The notes under the pieces were generated by a model. It was given only the letters and a program-made list of their open reading frames with translations, searched no databases and was not told the origin of the DNA. Positions 8,588-15,688 of a DNA stretch of 64,000 nt are shown here, piece by piece. The stretch lies in assembly GCF_001766835.1 (NCBI RefSeq), contig NZ_LKEU01000027.1, forward strand, positions 248,001 through 312,000, given 5' to 3'. A program made the translations under genes and the position numbers. This DNA is from Acetobacterium wieringae. GTDB taxonomy: Bacteria; Bacillota; Clostridia; Eubacteriales; Eubacteriaceae. Numbering within the stretch: the stretch's first letter is position 1; the number at the start of each line of letters is the position of its first letter.

Positions 8588-9285
8588 AACTAATTTCCTG
8601 TGAAGGGGTCACCATCGGATATGATGGACAACGGGCCGTGAACAAGGTCAGCTTTGATCTGGAGCAGGGTGACTATCTTTGTATTGTGGGCGAAAACGGT
8701 TCAGGAAAAAGTACCCTGGTCAAAGGTCTGTTGGGACTGATTAAACCTCAGGAGGGCAGCATCACCTTTAACGGCATTGCGCCAAATGAAATCGGCTATC
8801 TACCGCAACAGACAGTGATTCAGCGGGACTTTCCAGCCAGCGTTGGCGAGGTGGTGATCTCCGGCTGCCTTAATCGGCGCGGGCTGTTGCCGTTTTATTC
8901 CCGGGCAGAAAAAGATCGGGCCGCTGATAAGATGAAGCAGCTTAATATCACTGATATTCAAAAGAAATCCTATCGGGACTTGTCGGGAGGCCAGCAGCAG
9001 CGGGTGTTGCTGGCCCGGGCCCTCTGTGCCACCGAAAAACTGTTGCTGCTGGATGAGCCGGTTTCCGGTCTGGATCCGGTGATGACCGCCGATTTGTATC
9101 AATTGGTAGCAAGGCTTAATCAAACCCAGGGGATTACGGTCTTGATGGTTTCACATGATCTGGAAAGTGCCATCAAATATGGCAACAAAATTCTGCACAT
9201 GAAAACCGAAACGGCCTTCTTTGGTTCAACCGCCGATTACCTGAAAACAGAGATGTGTCAGCGGATGATGGGGGCTAAGATATGA
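8584..9285 (+). CDS. znuC: Zinc/manganese-type ABC transporter ATPase
   Basis: 233 residues with Walker A GENGSGKST (about 38-46), signature LSGGQQQRV near residue 135, Walker B LLLLDEPVSGLD and the H-loop VSHD. The length fits ZnuC/MntB-type ATPases. It overlaps both neighbours by 4 bp (ATGA), so the SBP-ATPase-permease set is translationally coupled. It energises metal import through the permease encoded next. Confidence 0.92.
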   Translation: MKLISCEGVTIGYDGQRAVNKVSFDLEQGDYLCIVGENGSGKSTLVKGLLGLIKPQEGSITFNGIAPNEIGYLPQQTVIQRDFPASVGEVVISGCLNRRGLLPFYSRAEKDRAADKMKQLNITDIQKKSYRDLSGGQQQRVLLARALCATEKLLLLDEPVSGLDPVMTADLYQLVARLNQTQGITVLMVSHDLESAIKYGNKILHMKTETAFFGSTADYLKTEMCQRMMGAKI

Positions 9286-10103
9286 TTGAATTGCTGACTG
9301 AATTACTATCGTACACCTTTGTGGTCAGAGCCCTGATCGTTGGGGTTCTAGTCTCTCTGTGTGCTGCCCTGCTGGGTGTCAGTCTGGTCTTAAAACGCTA
9401 TTCGATGATCGGAGATGGCTTGTCTCATGTCGGTTTTGGGGCCCTGGCCCTGGCGATGGCGTTAAACCTGTCGCCGCTGGAAGTGGCCATTCCGGTGGTG
9501 GCGGTGGCCGCCTTTGTGCTGTTACGGATCAGTGAAAACAGCCGGATCAAAGGCGATGCGGCGATTGCCCTGATTTCCAGCAGTTCGCTGGCCATTGGCG
9601 TGATTATCATCTCCTATACATCGGGAATGAACACCGATACCTGCAATTATATGTTTGGAAGTATCCTGGCGATGAGCAAAAGCGATGTTATTCTCAGTGT
9701 AGCGGTTTCGATTGTGGTGATCGTGTTGTATGTGTTGTTTTATAACAAAATTTTTGCCGTTACCTTCGATGAGAATTTTACCCGGGCGACCGGGACCAAT
9801 GCCAGCCGCTACAACACCCTGATAGCTCTGTTAACGGCGATGACCATTGTGGTGGGAATGCGGATGATGGGTGCGTTGTTGATTTCCAGTCTGATAATTT
9901 TTCCGGCCCTGACGTCAATGCGCTTGTTCAAAACCTTTAAGCAGGTGGTAATCAGCTCGGCTATTTTATCGGTGATCTGTTTTGTGGCGGGAATTGTCCT
10001 GTCCTTTATTTTCTCTTTTCCCACCGGGGCCAGCGTGGTCGTGATCAATTTGCTGATGTTTGGCATTTTTTCAGCCATTGGTTTATTAAAGAAAAAGTAT
10101 TAG
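9282..10103 (+). CDS. znuB: Zinc/manganese-type ABC transporter permease
   Basis: 273 residues with about eight hydrophobic helices, typical of the ABC-3 permease family (ZnuB/MntC). The family motif GDGLSHVGFGALAL lies near residue 45. It overlaps the ATPase gene by 4 bp. Metal specificity is inferred from the Zur-like regulator rather than seen in this protein. Confidence 0.92.
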   Translation: MIELLTELLSYTFVVRALIVGVLVSLCAALLGVSLVLKRYSMIGDGLSHVGFGALALAMALNLSPLEVAIPVVAVAAFVLLRISENSRIKGDAAIALISSSSLAIGVIIISYTSGMNTDTCNYMFGSILAMSKSDVILSVAVSIVVIVLYVLFYNKIFAVTFDENFTRATGTNASRYNTLIALLTAMTIVVGMRMMGALLISSLIIFPALTSMRLFKTFKQVVISSAILSVICFVAGIVLSFIFSFPTGASVVVINLLMFGIFSAIGLLKKKY

Positions 10104-10115
10104 GAGGTTCAGCGG

Positions 10116-10550
10116 TTGAAAAAAAGCGGATGGTTATTAATGCTGATAATCCTTGCAAGCCTGTTGACCGGGTGCGCTACTGACAAGGCTACTGAAGTGG
10201 TTGAGATCAGTGAGCGGATGTTTATTACGCAATGCAACGATGTGTATATCAACACAGATGAATATATGAACAAGACCATTGTTCTGGAAGGGATGTACTA
10301 CGAGTATACTGATCCGAAAACCAATCAGGTTCACACCTATGTCATTCGCAATGGTCCAGGGTGCTGCGCTAACGATGGGATAGTCGGTTTTGAGATTCTA
10401 TTTGAAGGCGATAAACCGGTACCAAACGACTGGATTCGGGTGACGGGAAAAGTTGAGAAACTGGATAACAATGAACTTGAAACCATTGTTCTGCGGTTGG
10501 ATCAGATTGAGATAAAAGCAGAGCGGGGGCAGGAAACCGTTTTGAATTAA
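10116..10550 (+). CDS. Lipoprotein with a CC-D motif, DUF1980-like
   Basis: 144 residues from TTG with a perfect AGGAGG at 10102-10107. The signal peptide ends LLTGC (lipobox). The mature part reads as a small beta-rich domain with VLEGMYY, a Cys-Cys-x-x-Asp motif (GPGCCANDGIVGFEI) and WIRVTGKVE, resembling the C-terminal OB-like domain of YcgQ/DUF1980 proteins, which often accompany metal-handling permeases. It is 12 bp after znuB and likely cotranscribed, suggesting an extracytoplasmic metal-related role. Function unproven. Confidence 0.7.
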   Translation: MKKSGWLLMLIILASLLTGCATDKATEVVEISERMFITQCNDVYINTDEYMNKTIVLEGMYYEYTDPKTNQVHTYVIRNGPGCCANDGIVGFEILFEGDKPVPNDWIRVTGKVEKLDNNELETIVLRLDQIEIKAERGQETVLN

Positions 10551-10650
10551 GCTTATCTGAGGATTAGAAAATTAATTAGAAGTGGGTAAAATTTTTATGG
10601 TAAAATAAGGTAAACAACACTAAAACTCAGAAGCGGAGGTTTGGTCATTT

Positions 10651-11697
10651 ATGAAGAAAAATACTGCAGTGGTGTATGCAATCTTGGCAGCGCTGCTGTT
10701 TGGGATGAATGCGCCCTTTTCCAAGCTGCTGCTCAATGAAATTGATCCTTTGTTTCTGGCAGCGCTTTTATATCTAGGGGCTGGGCTGGGAATGACCGTG
10801 TTGACTCTGCTAAATAAAACCCGACGTACGGCAACTGCAGAAGCCAGACTTACCAAAAAAGAAATGCCTTCAGTGGTGCTGATGATTTTACTGGATATCG
10901 CAGCGCCGATTTTTCTATTACTGGGAATCAATCTGACCAATTCCAGCACCGCTGCTTTGCTAGGCAATTTTGAGATTGTCGCAACCTCAGTGATAGCCAT
11001 GATTTTCTTTAAAGAAGCCATTGGTAAACGGATGTGGATGGCCATTGGCTTTATTTCACTGGCCAGTATCATCCTGACGATTAGTGATGCGATGACGATT
11101 AACTTATCGATTGGGGCTGTTTTTGTAATTCTTGCGTGTATCTGTTGGGGCTTTGAGAATAACTGTACCCGGAATTTATCAATCAAAGATCCGGTTCAGG
11201 TGGTTGTCCTTAAAGGTTTCGGTTCAGGGCTGGGAGCGCTGCTGATTGCCGCAATCTGGGGAGACCTGTCAGGCTCCCTGCTTTATATCATTCTGGCCAT
11301 GTCCTTAGGCTTTGTTGCTTATGGTTTGAGTATTTTTTTCTATGTCAAAGCCCAGCGGGGGCTGGGAGCTTCCCGAACCAGTGCTTATTATGCGGCGGCT
11401 CCGTTTATGGGGGTTCTGATATCCTGGCTGGTACTTAAGGAACCGATCACGGTTTCGTTTTTAATGGCCCTGGCCATCATGCTTCTGGGAACCTGGCTGG
11501 CTTTGTCAGAAGATCACGAACATGCCCACACTCATCTTGAAGAGACCCATGATCACAGCCATAACCATGATGATGAACACCATCTTCATGCCGATCATCC
11601 GCCGGTTAAGGGTGAGCATTGTCATGAGCATACCCACAATAATACGGTTCACAGCCATTGCCATCTGCCGGATGTGCATCATCGGCATTTGCATTAA
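10651..11697 (+). CDS. DMT/EamA-family transporter with a histidine-rich tail
   Basis: 348 residues: ten hydrophobic helices in two EamA repeats (about 1-140 and 150-285), then a 62-residue hydrophilic tail with 23 histidines in HxH, HxHxH and HCH patterns. EamA proteins are drug/metabolite transporters; the tail looks like a metal-binding module as in ZIP/CDF transporters. RBS GGAGG lies upstream of ATG 10651. It follows the zinc operon by 100 bp and is possibly part of the same response. Substrate and direction are unknown. Confidence 0.85.
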   Translation: MKKNTAVVYAILAALLFGMNAPFSKLLLNEIDPLFLAALLYLGAGLGMTVLTLLNKTRRTATAEARLTKKEMPSVVLMILLDIAAPIFLLLGINLTNSSTAALLGNFEIVATSVIAMIFFKEAIGKRMWMAIGFISLASIILTISDAMTINLSIGAVFVILACICWGFENNCTRNLSIKDPVQVVVLKGFGSGLGALLIAAIWGDLSGSLLYIILAMSLGFVAYGLSIFFYVKAQRGLGASRTSAYYAAAPFMGVLISWLVLKEPITVSFLMALAIMLLGTWLALSEDHEHAHTHLEETHDHSHNHDDEHHLHADHPPVKGEHCHEHTHNNTVHSHCHLPDVHHRHLH

Positions 11698-11727
11698 AGT
11701 TACCGGATAAATGTTATTAAATTGCAC

Positions 11728-11775
11728 AAAAAACTTAGCCGTTCTGCTACTAGCAGCCATGGCTAAGTTTTTTTT
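11728..11775 (+). terminator. Terminator after the DMT transporter
   Basis: AAAAAACTTAGCC pairs with GGCTAAGTTTTTT; an internal CTGCTA/TAGCAG mini-stem sits in the loop. T-runs follow, and the A-run on the other side may also serve the convergent TetR gene. Confidence 0.8.
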
Positions 11776-11800
11776 ATTTGCGGGAGATATAAATAACCAA

Positions 11801-12460
11801 TTAGACAACCCGAAAATAAGGTTTAATCTCAAAAGGGATTAATTGTAAAATGTGTTTGCTTTCAGCAATGATTTCATCAATGCGGTTTTCCTCAATGTGC
11901 ATTAGCACAAAATGAAGGCTGGTCAGGTAATCCAGGCATTCTTCCAGGGAGCAGTTAAACTCACCGTTGGCATAAGCTAATTTAACCGCTAAGGAGGAAG
12001 CCATGGCCGATCGGGCAATCATTGATATTTCATCGGGACAGCGTTTTAGTTTCAAGCCATAGTGGCGGTCGTGGATTTTATAAAGATGAACAGCACTTCG
12101 GGAAAAGGTATCGTCATGCTTTTCATCGGCGTGCTCCTTAACAAAGCGCATGACATTAGGGTCACATAGGTGGAGCCGATCATATAAGCGAATTTCCACT
12201 GCGGTACTCACCTGTAAATCGGTTTCTCTTTCTCGAAAATATTCCAAATAAAGTTTTAATGCCACATTGTTTTTATGCTCAATCAGAAATTTCTCAGTCA
12301 CTTCCCGGGCTAAATTCGATTTTGATTTAAAATAATAAGTAATTAAGGGTTTGGTAATTTTGCAGATATCTGCAATTTGATCCAGATAGGTTGCCGTATA
12401 GCCTTGCTCATAGAAAAGTTTGGTGGCAGTCTGGAGGATGTTTTCTTTTTGATTTTTCAT
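11801..12460 (-). CDS. TetR-family regulator
   Basis: 219 residues from the ATG at 12460; upstream in-frame codons to 12505 lack a better ribosome-binding site. The N-terminal TetR helix-turn-helix (ILQTATKLFYEQGYTATYLDQIADICKITK, YYFKSKSNL) is clear; the ligand-binding half is not recognisable. It is divergent from the corrinoid methyltransferase operon, and palindromes TTTACCGGT flank the promoter between them, so it is the probable repressor of that operon and of itself, with an aromatic or methoxylated ligand plausible. Confidence 0.88.
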   Translation of the reverse strand: MKNQKENILQTATKLFYEQGYTATYLDQIADICKITKPLITYYFKSKSNLAREVTEKFLIEHKNNVALKLYLEYFRERETDLQVSTAVEIRLYDRLHLCDPNVMRFVKEHADEKHDDTFSRSAVHLYKIHDRHYGLKLKRCPDEISMIARSAMASSLAVKLAYANGEFNCSLEECLDYLTSLHFVLMHIEENRIDEIIAESKHILQLIPFEIKPYFRVV

Positions 12461-12544
12461 CGGCGTCTCTCTTTTCTTGATGCGTTTATTGTAGCCTTTA
12501 ATCATGGGGAGATCAAGGCAAAACTAAGAAGTGAAGAAAAAAAC

Positions 12545-12556
12545 TTTACCGGTAAA
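12545..12556. promoter_or_regulatory. Operator palindrome TTTACCGGTAAA
   Basis: Perfect 12-bp palindrome just upstream of the -35 at 12564. Its near-copy lies at 12601-12613, after the -10. The best candidate binder is the divergent TetR regulator. Confidence 0.7.
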
Positions 12557-12563
12557 ATAATGA

Positions 12564-12592
12564 TTGACAATTCGTAAAAATAAGACTATACT
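12564..12592 (+). promoter_or_regulatory. Promoter of the O-demethylase operon
   Basis: TTGACA (12564-12569) and TATACT (12587-12592) with a 17-bp spacer, close to the sigma-A consensus. It is bracketed by two TTTACCGGT palindromes. A leader of about 180 nt follows before the first gene (12780); I see no known riboswitch in it. Confidence 0.82.
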
Positions 12593-12600
12593 GCAATTAC

Positions 12601-12613
12601 TTTACCGGTTAAA
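12601..12613. promoter_or_regulatory. Second operator, TTTACCGGTTAAA
   Basis: Near-palindromic copy of the 12545 site with one extra T, placed at the expected transcription start. Occupancy would block initiation. Confidence 0.65.
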
Positions 12614-12779
12614 TTCAAACGGATCAAAAAAGAAATGGTGCAAAATAAAGCAGACAGTGAGCGTGCAGAGGGTAAGCATCATAATAGGGTTGTAAACGTT
12701 GATCACCCGGGAAATTTTAAGAACGTGTGAAATCGGTTTCGGATTACGAAAAACCAGCACGTTAAAGAAGGAGTAAAAA

Positions 12780-13577
12780 ATGATTATTATTGGCGAAAAA
12801 ATTAACGGCGCCATTCCCTCAACCGGGAAGGCAATTGCGGAAAAAGATGCTGAGTTCATCCGGAATCTGGCCATCAAGCAGGCGGAAGCCGGAGCTGATT
12901 TTATCGATGTCTGTGCTTCGGTGGATGATGACATCGAACTGGAAACGATGAAATGGTTAATCGACATCGTGCAGGATGCTGTGGATACACCGATTGCGGT
13001 GGACAGCCCCAATGTCTATACTTGCATTGAATCGATGAAATACTGCAATAAGCCAGGACTGTTCAACTCAGTATCATTAGAAGGTGACAAAGTCGATGTG
13101 GCCTTTAAGGTGTTGGCCGATACCAAGTGGGAATGCGTTGCGCTTTTAAACAGTGACAAGGGTATCCCGAAAACCGCCAAGGATCGGCTGGAAGTGTTCA
13201 CCGACTTAATGGCAAAATGCAAGGAATATAACATTGACCCTTCTCGCATGCATATTGATCCCTTGATTGAAATGCTGTGTACTTCGGAAGATGGTATTAC
13301 CATGGTTACTGAAGTCATCCGGGAAATTAAAAAGCAATATCCAACCATTCATGTCACCGGCGCTGTCAGCAATATTTCCTTCAATTTACCAGCCCGTCGG
13401 ATTGCCAATCAGGCCTTTGCTGTTCTGGCTATGAGTGCTGGCATGGACAGCTTTATTCTCGATCCCCTGAACAAGGACATGATGGGAATGCTCTTTGCCA
13501 CTGAAGCGATGATGGGCGAAGATGAATATTGCATGGAATATATTGGTGCCTTCCGGGAAGGTATTTTCGTAAAATAA
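12780..13577 (+). CDS. Methyltetrahydrofolate:corrinoid methyltransferase (MT II, MtvA/OdmD/AcsE-like)
   Basis: 265 residues, the size of pterin-binding-domain methyltransferases such as AcsE and MtvA. It starts IIIGEKINGAIPSTGKAI and shows the TIM-barrel pterin motifs EAGADFIDVCAS, DSPN and GAVSNISFNLP. It should move the methyl group from the methylated corrinoid protein (next gene) to tetrahydrofolate. First gene of a three-component demethylase operon, RBS GAAGGAG. The substrate is set by the MT I gene, not this one. Confidence 0.9.
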   Translation: MIIIGEKINGAIPSTGKAIAEKDAEFIRNLAIKQAEAGADFIDVCASVDDDIELETMKWLIDIVQDAVDTPIAVDSPNVYTCIESMKYCNKPGLFNSVSLEGDKVDVAFKVLADTKWECVALLNSDKGIPKTAKDRLEVFTDLMAKCKEYNIDPSRMHIDPLIEMLCTSEDGITMVTEVIREIKKQYPTIHVTGAVSNISFNLPARRIANQAFAVLAMSAGMDSFILDPLNKDMMGMLFATEAMMGEDEYCMEYIGAFREGIFVK

Positions 13578-13598
13578 AAACAGCCGTTGACTTGCTCC

Positions 13599-13625
13599 GG
13601 TTTACGCCAAACAATTTCGTAAACC
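13599..13625 (+). other. Intercistronic hairpin before the corrinoid protein gene
   Basis: GGTTTACG and CGTAAACC form an 8-bp perfect stem in the 163-bp gap between MT II and the corrinoid protein. There is no U-tract, so it is not a terminator. Such hairpins can protect a downstream mRNA segment, which would suit a highly expressed corrinoid protein. Confidence 0.45.
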
Positions 13626-13746
13626 GATAGCAAAGCAATAAGCGGTTATTTAGATAAGTTAACAAAAAATCCGGCACTCACACAGGTTCCGGGTGGTTTA
13701 AATAAAAGTAAATAAATTAAATCAAAAATCAAAGGAGAAATTGAAG

Positions 13747-14376
13747 ATGTCAAAAATTGAAGATGTAAAAGTATTGGTCGAAACTGGTAAATCAAAAAAA
13801 GTTGCTGCAGCCGTTCAGGAAGCCCTGGATGCTGGTGATAAAGCACAGGATATTCTGGATGCGATGATCGCTTCCATGGGTGTAGTTGGCGATAAATTCT
13901 CATCTGGCGAAATCTTTGTTCCGGAAATGTTAATTGCTGCCAAAGCGATGTCTAAAGGTGTAGAAGTATTAAAACCAGTCATGGCCGGCGATGGCTCCAG
14001 CTCACTGGGTACCTGCATTATGGGAACTGTTGCTGGAGACCTTCACGATATCGGCAAAAACCTGGTTGTGATGATGCTTGAAAGTGCCGGATTTGATATG
14101 GTTGACTTGGGCGTCGACGTACCAGCAGACAAGTTTGTTGAAGCCGTAAAAGAAAACAATAACGTGGTTTTGGTTGCCTGTTCCGGTCTGTTAACAACGA
14201 CTATGCCAGCTTTAAAAGAGGCAGTTCAAACCATTAAAGAGGCCTACCCGGACATGAAGGTTATCGTTGGTGGTGCTCCAGTTACTCAGGAATATGCCAA
14301 TGAAATCGGGGCTGACGGTTATGCGCCAGATGCTGGTAGCTCCGCAGCTAAAGCCAAAGAACTGATTGGCGCTTAA
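13747..14376 (+). CDS. Corrinoid protein of the O-demethylase system (MtvC/OdmA-like)
   Basis: 209 residues from ATG 13747 (AGGAG 13733-13737); an in-frame TTG at 13741 is too close to that site. It has an N-terminal helical cap, then a Rossmann B12-binding domain with DxHxxG (GDLHDIGKN, His100 as lower axial cobalt ligand), CSGLLTTTM and GGAPVT. It carries the methyl group between the UroD-fold methyltransferase and the MT II enzyme, cycling between Co(I) and methyl-Co(III). The middle gene of the operon. Confidence 0.93.
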   Translation: MSKIEDVKVLVETGKSKKVAAAVQEALDAGDKAQDILDAMIASMGVVGDKFSSGEIFVPEMLIAAKAMSKGVEVLKPVMAGDGSSSLGTCIMGTVAGDLHDIGKNLVVMMLESAGFDMVDLGVDVPADKFVEAVKENNNVVLVACSGLLTTTMPALKEAVQTIKEAYPDMKVIVGGAPVTQEYANEIGADGYAPDAGSSAAKAKELIGA

Positions 14377-14430
14377 TTAAAACACACATTTATTTAGGAT
14401 TTGCTGAATATAGCATATAAAGGAGAAATA

Positions 14431-15408
14431 ATGTTAACAATCAGAGAAAATTTACTAGAAACAATGAAGGGTGGTAACCCGGATCGTTTTGTCAAGCAAT
14501 ACGAATTCATTGATCTGATCATGGAAGTACCACTGGGTCTGGAATTTAACTATGGTCAGACATGGAAGGATCATTGGGGGATTACCTGGCAATGGCCAGA
14601 AGGACAATTGGGAATGTTCCCAGTTCACCATGATGGCCTAGCAGTCATTCAGGATATTACCGAATGGAAAAGTGTGGTTAAAAAACCAGCAATTGCCACC
14701 TCCGACGAAGCCTGGGCGCCAGCCATTGCCCATGCCAATGCCGTTGACCGTAAAGAAAAATTTGCCACAGCATTCTTTGCACCAGGAATTTTTGAAATGA
14801 CCCATCATTTAATGGGTATGGAAAATGCCCTGATGGCGCTTTACGAAGAGCCTGAAGCGATGCAGGAACTGATTGACTATCTGACTGAATATGAACTGGA
14901 ATTTGCTGCCGTCATGATGGAAAAATTAAAGCCAGAAGCCATCCTTCATCATGATGACTGGGGTAGCCAGATTTCATCATTCATCTCACCAGAAATGTTT
15001 GAAGAATTCTTTGTACCATCGTACAAAAAAATCTATCAGTTCTATAAAGACAATGGGGTGGAACTGATTATCCACCACAGTGACTCTTACGCAGCTAATT
15101 TAGTGCCTTATATGATCGAAGTAGGTATTGATATCTGGCAGGGGGTCATGAACACCAATAATATTCCTGAACTGATTGAAAAATACGGCGAAAAGATCAC
15201 CTTTATGGGCGGTCTTCATAGCGGTACCGTTGATTATCCCGGCTGGGAAAAAGAAGTGGTTAAAAAACAGGTGGAAGAAACCTGTAAAGCCAACGGCCAT
15301 AAATATTTCATTCCCTGCCAGACATCCGGTCTGCCAATTGAAAACTTTGAAGGCGTGATTGCTTACATCGATGAATGCATCGATGAAATGAGCAAGGAAG
15401 AGTTTTAA
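14431..15408 (+). CDS. UroD-fold substrate:corrinoid methyltransferase (MT I, MtvB/OdmB-like)
   Basis: 325 residues from ATG 14431 with AAGGAG at the right distance. It belongs to the uroporphyrinogen decarboxylase/MtaA superfamily: HHDDWGSQ, IIHHSDSYAANL, GLHSGTVDY and FIPCQTSGLP provide likely zinc-ligand and active-site residues. It resembles the vanillate/methoxyaromatic MT I enzymes of acetogens. It should transfer a methyl group, probably from a phenyl methyl ether, to the corrinoid protein encoded just upstream. The exact substrate cannot be read from sequence. Confidence 0.85.
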   Translation: MLTIRENLLETMKGGNPDRFVKQYEFIDLIMEVPLGLEFNYGQTWKDHWGITWQWPEGQLGMFPVHHDGLAVIQDITEWKSVVKKPAIATSDEAWAPAIAHANAVDRKEKFATAFFAPGIFEMTHHLMGMENALMALYEEPEAMQELIDYLTEYELEFAAVMMEKLKPEAILHHDDWGSQISSFISPEMFEEFFVPSYKKIYQFYKDNGVELIIHHSDSYAANLVPYMIEVGIDIWQGVMNTNNIPELIEKYGEKITFMGGLHSGTVDYPGWEKEVVKKQVEETCKANGHKYFIPCQTSGLPIENFEGVIAYIDECIDEMSKEEF

Positions 15409-15421
15409 ATAAGCGTATAAA

Positions 15422-15467
15422 AACCCCTGGATCGTATTTAGATTGGCGATCCAGGGGTTAATTTTTT
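15422..15467 (+). terminator. Terminator of the O-demethylase operon
   Basis: Perfect 13-bp stem AACCCCTGGATCG/CGATCCAGGGGTT with a 12-nt loop and six T, 13 bp after the MT I stop. Confidence 0.92.
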
Positions 15468-15688
15468 CACTCAACGTTGGCTTGGCAAAACCAACAGGCT
15501 TGCCACCATCGCTTGGGACTGTGATCGAGAAAAGTTTACGGCACTTTCTCAGTAGACAACTTTTCTTCACTTATATGATAGCATGGAACCCCAAAAACTA
15601 CAAGACTGTTCTAAATAGCCCAATTATGGTAAACTACCAATCGAAGCTGCTGCATGAGCATTGCCGATTCATAAAAAGGGGTATTGAG

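Noticed and set aside
12602..13012. 136-codon minus-strand frame over the O-demethylase leader and MT II gene
   Set aside because: Antisense shadow of a clear MT II gene; no family resemblance and no start signals.
15443..15688. 82-codon in-frame extension of the HelD-like protein
   Set aside because: It would start inside the terminator of the previous operon and has no ribosome site; ATG 15689 fits the family start.
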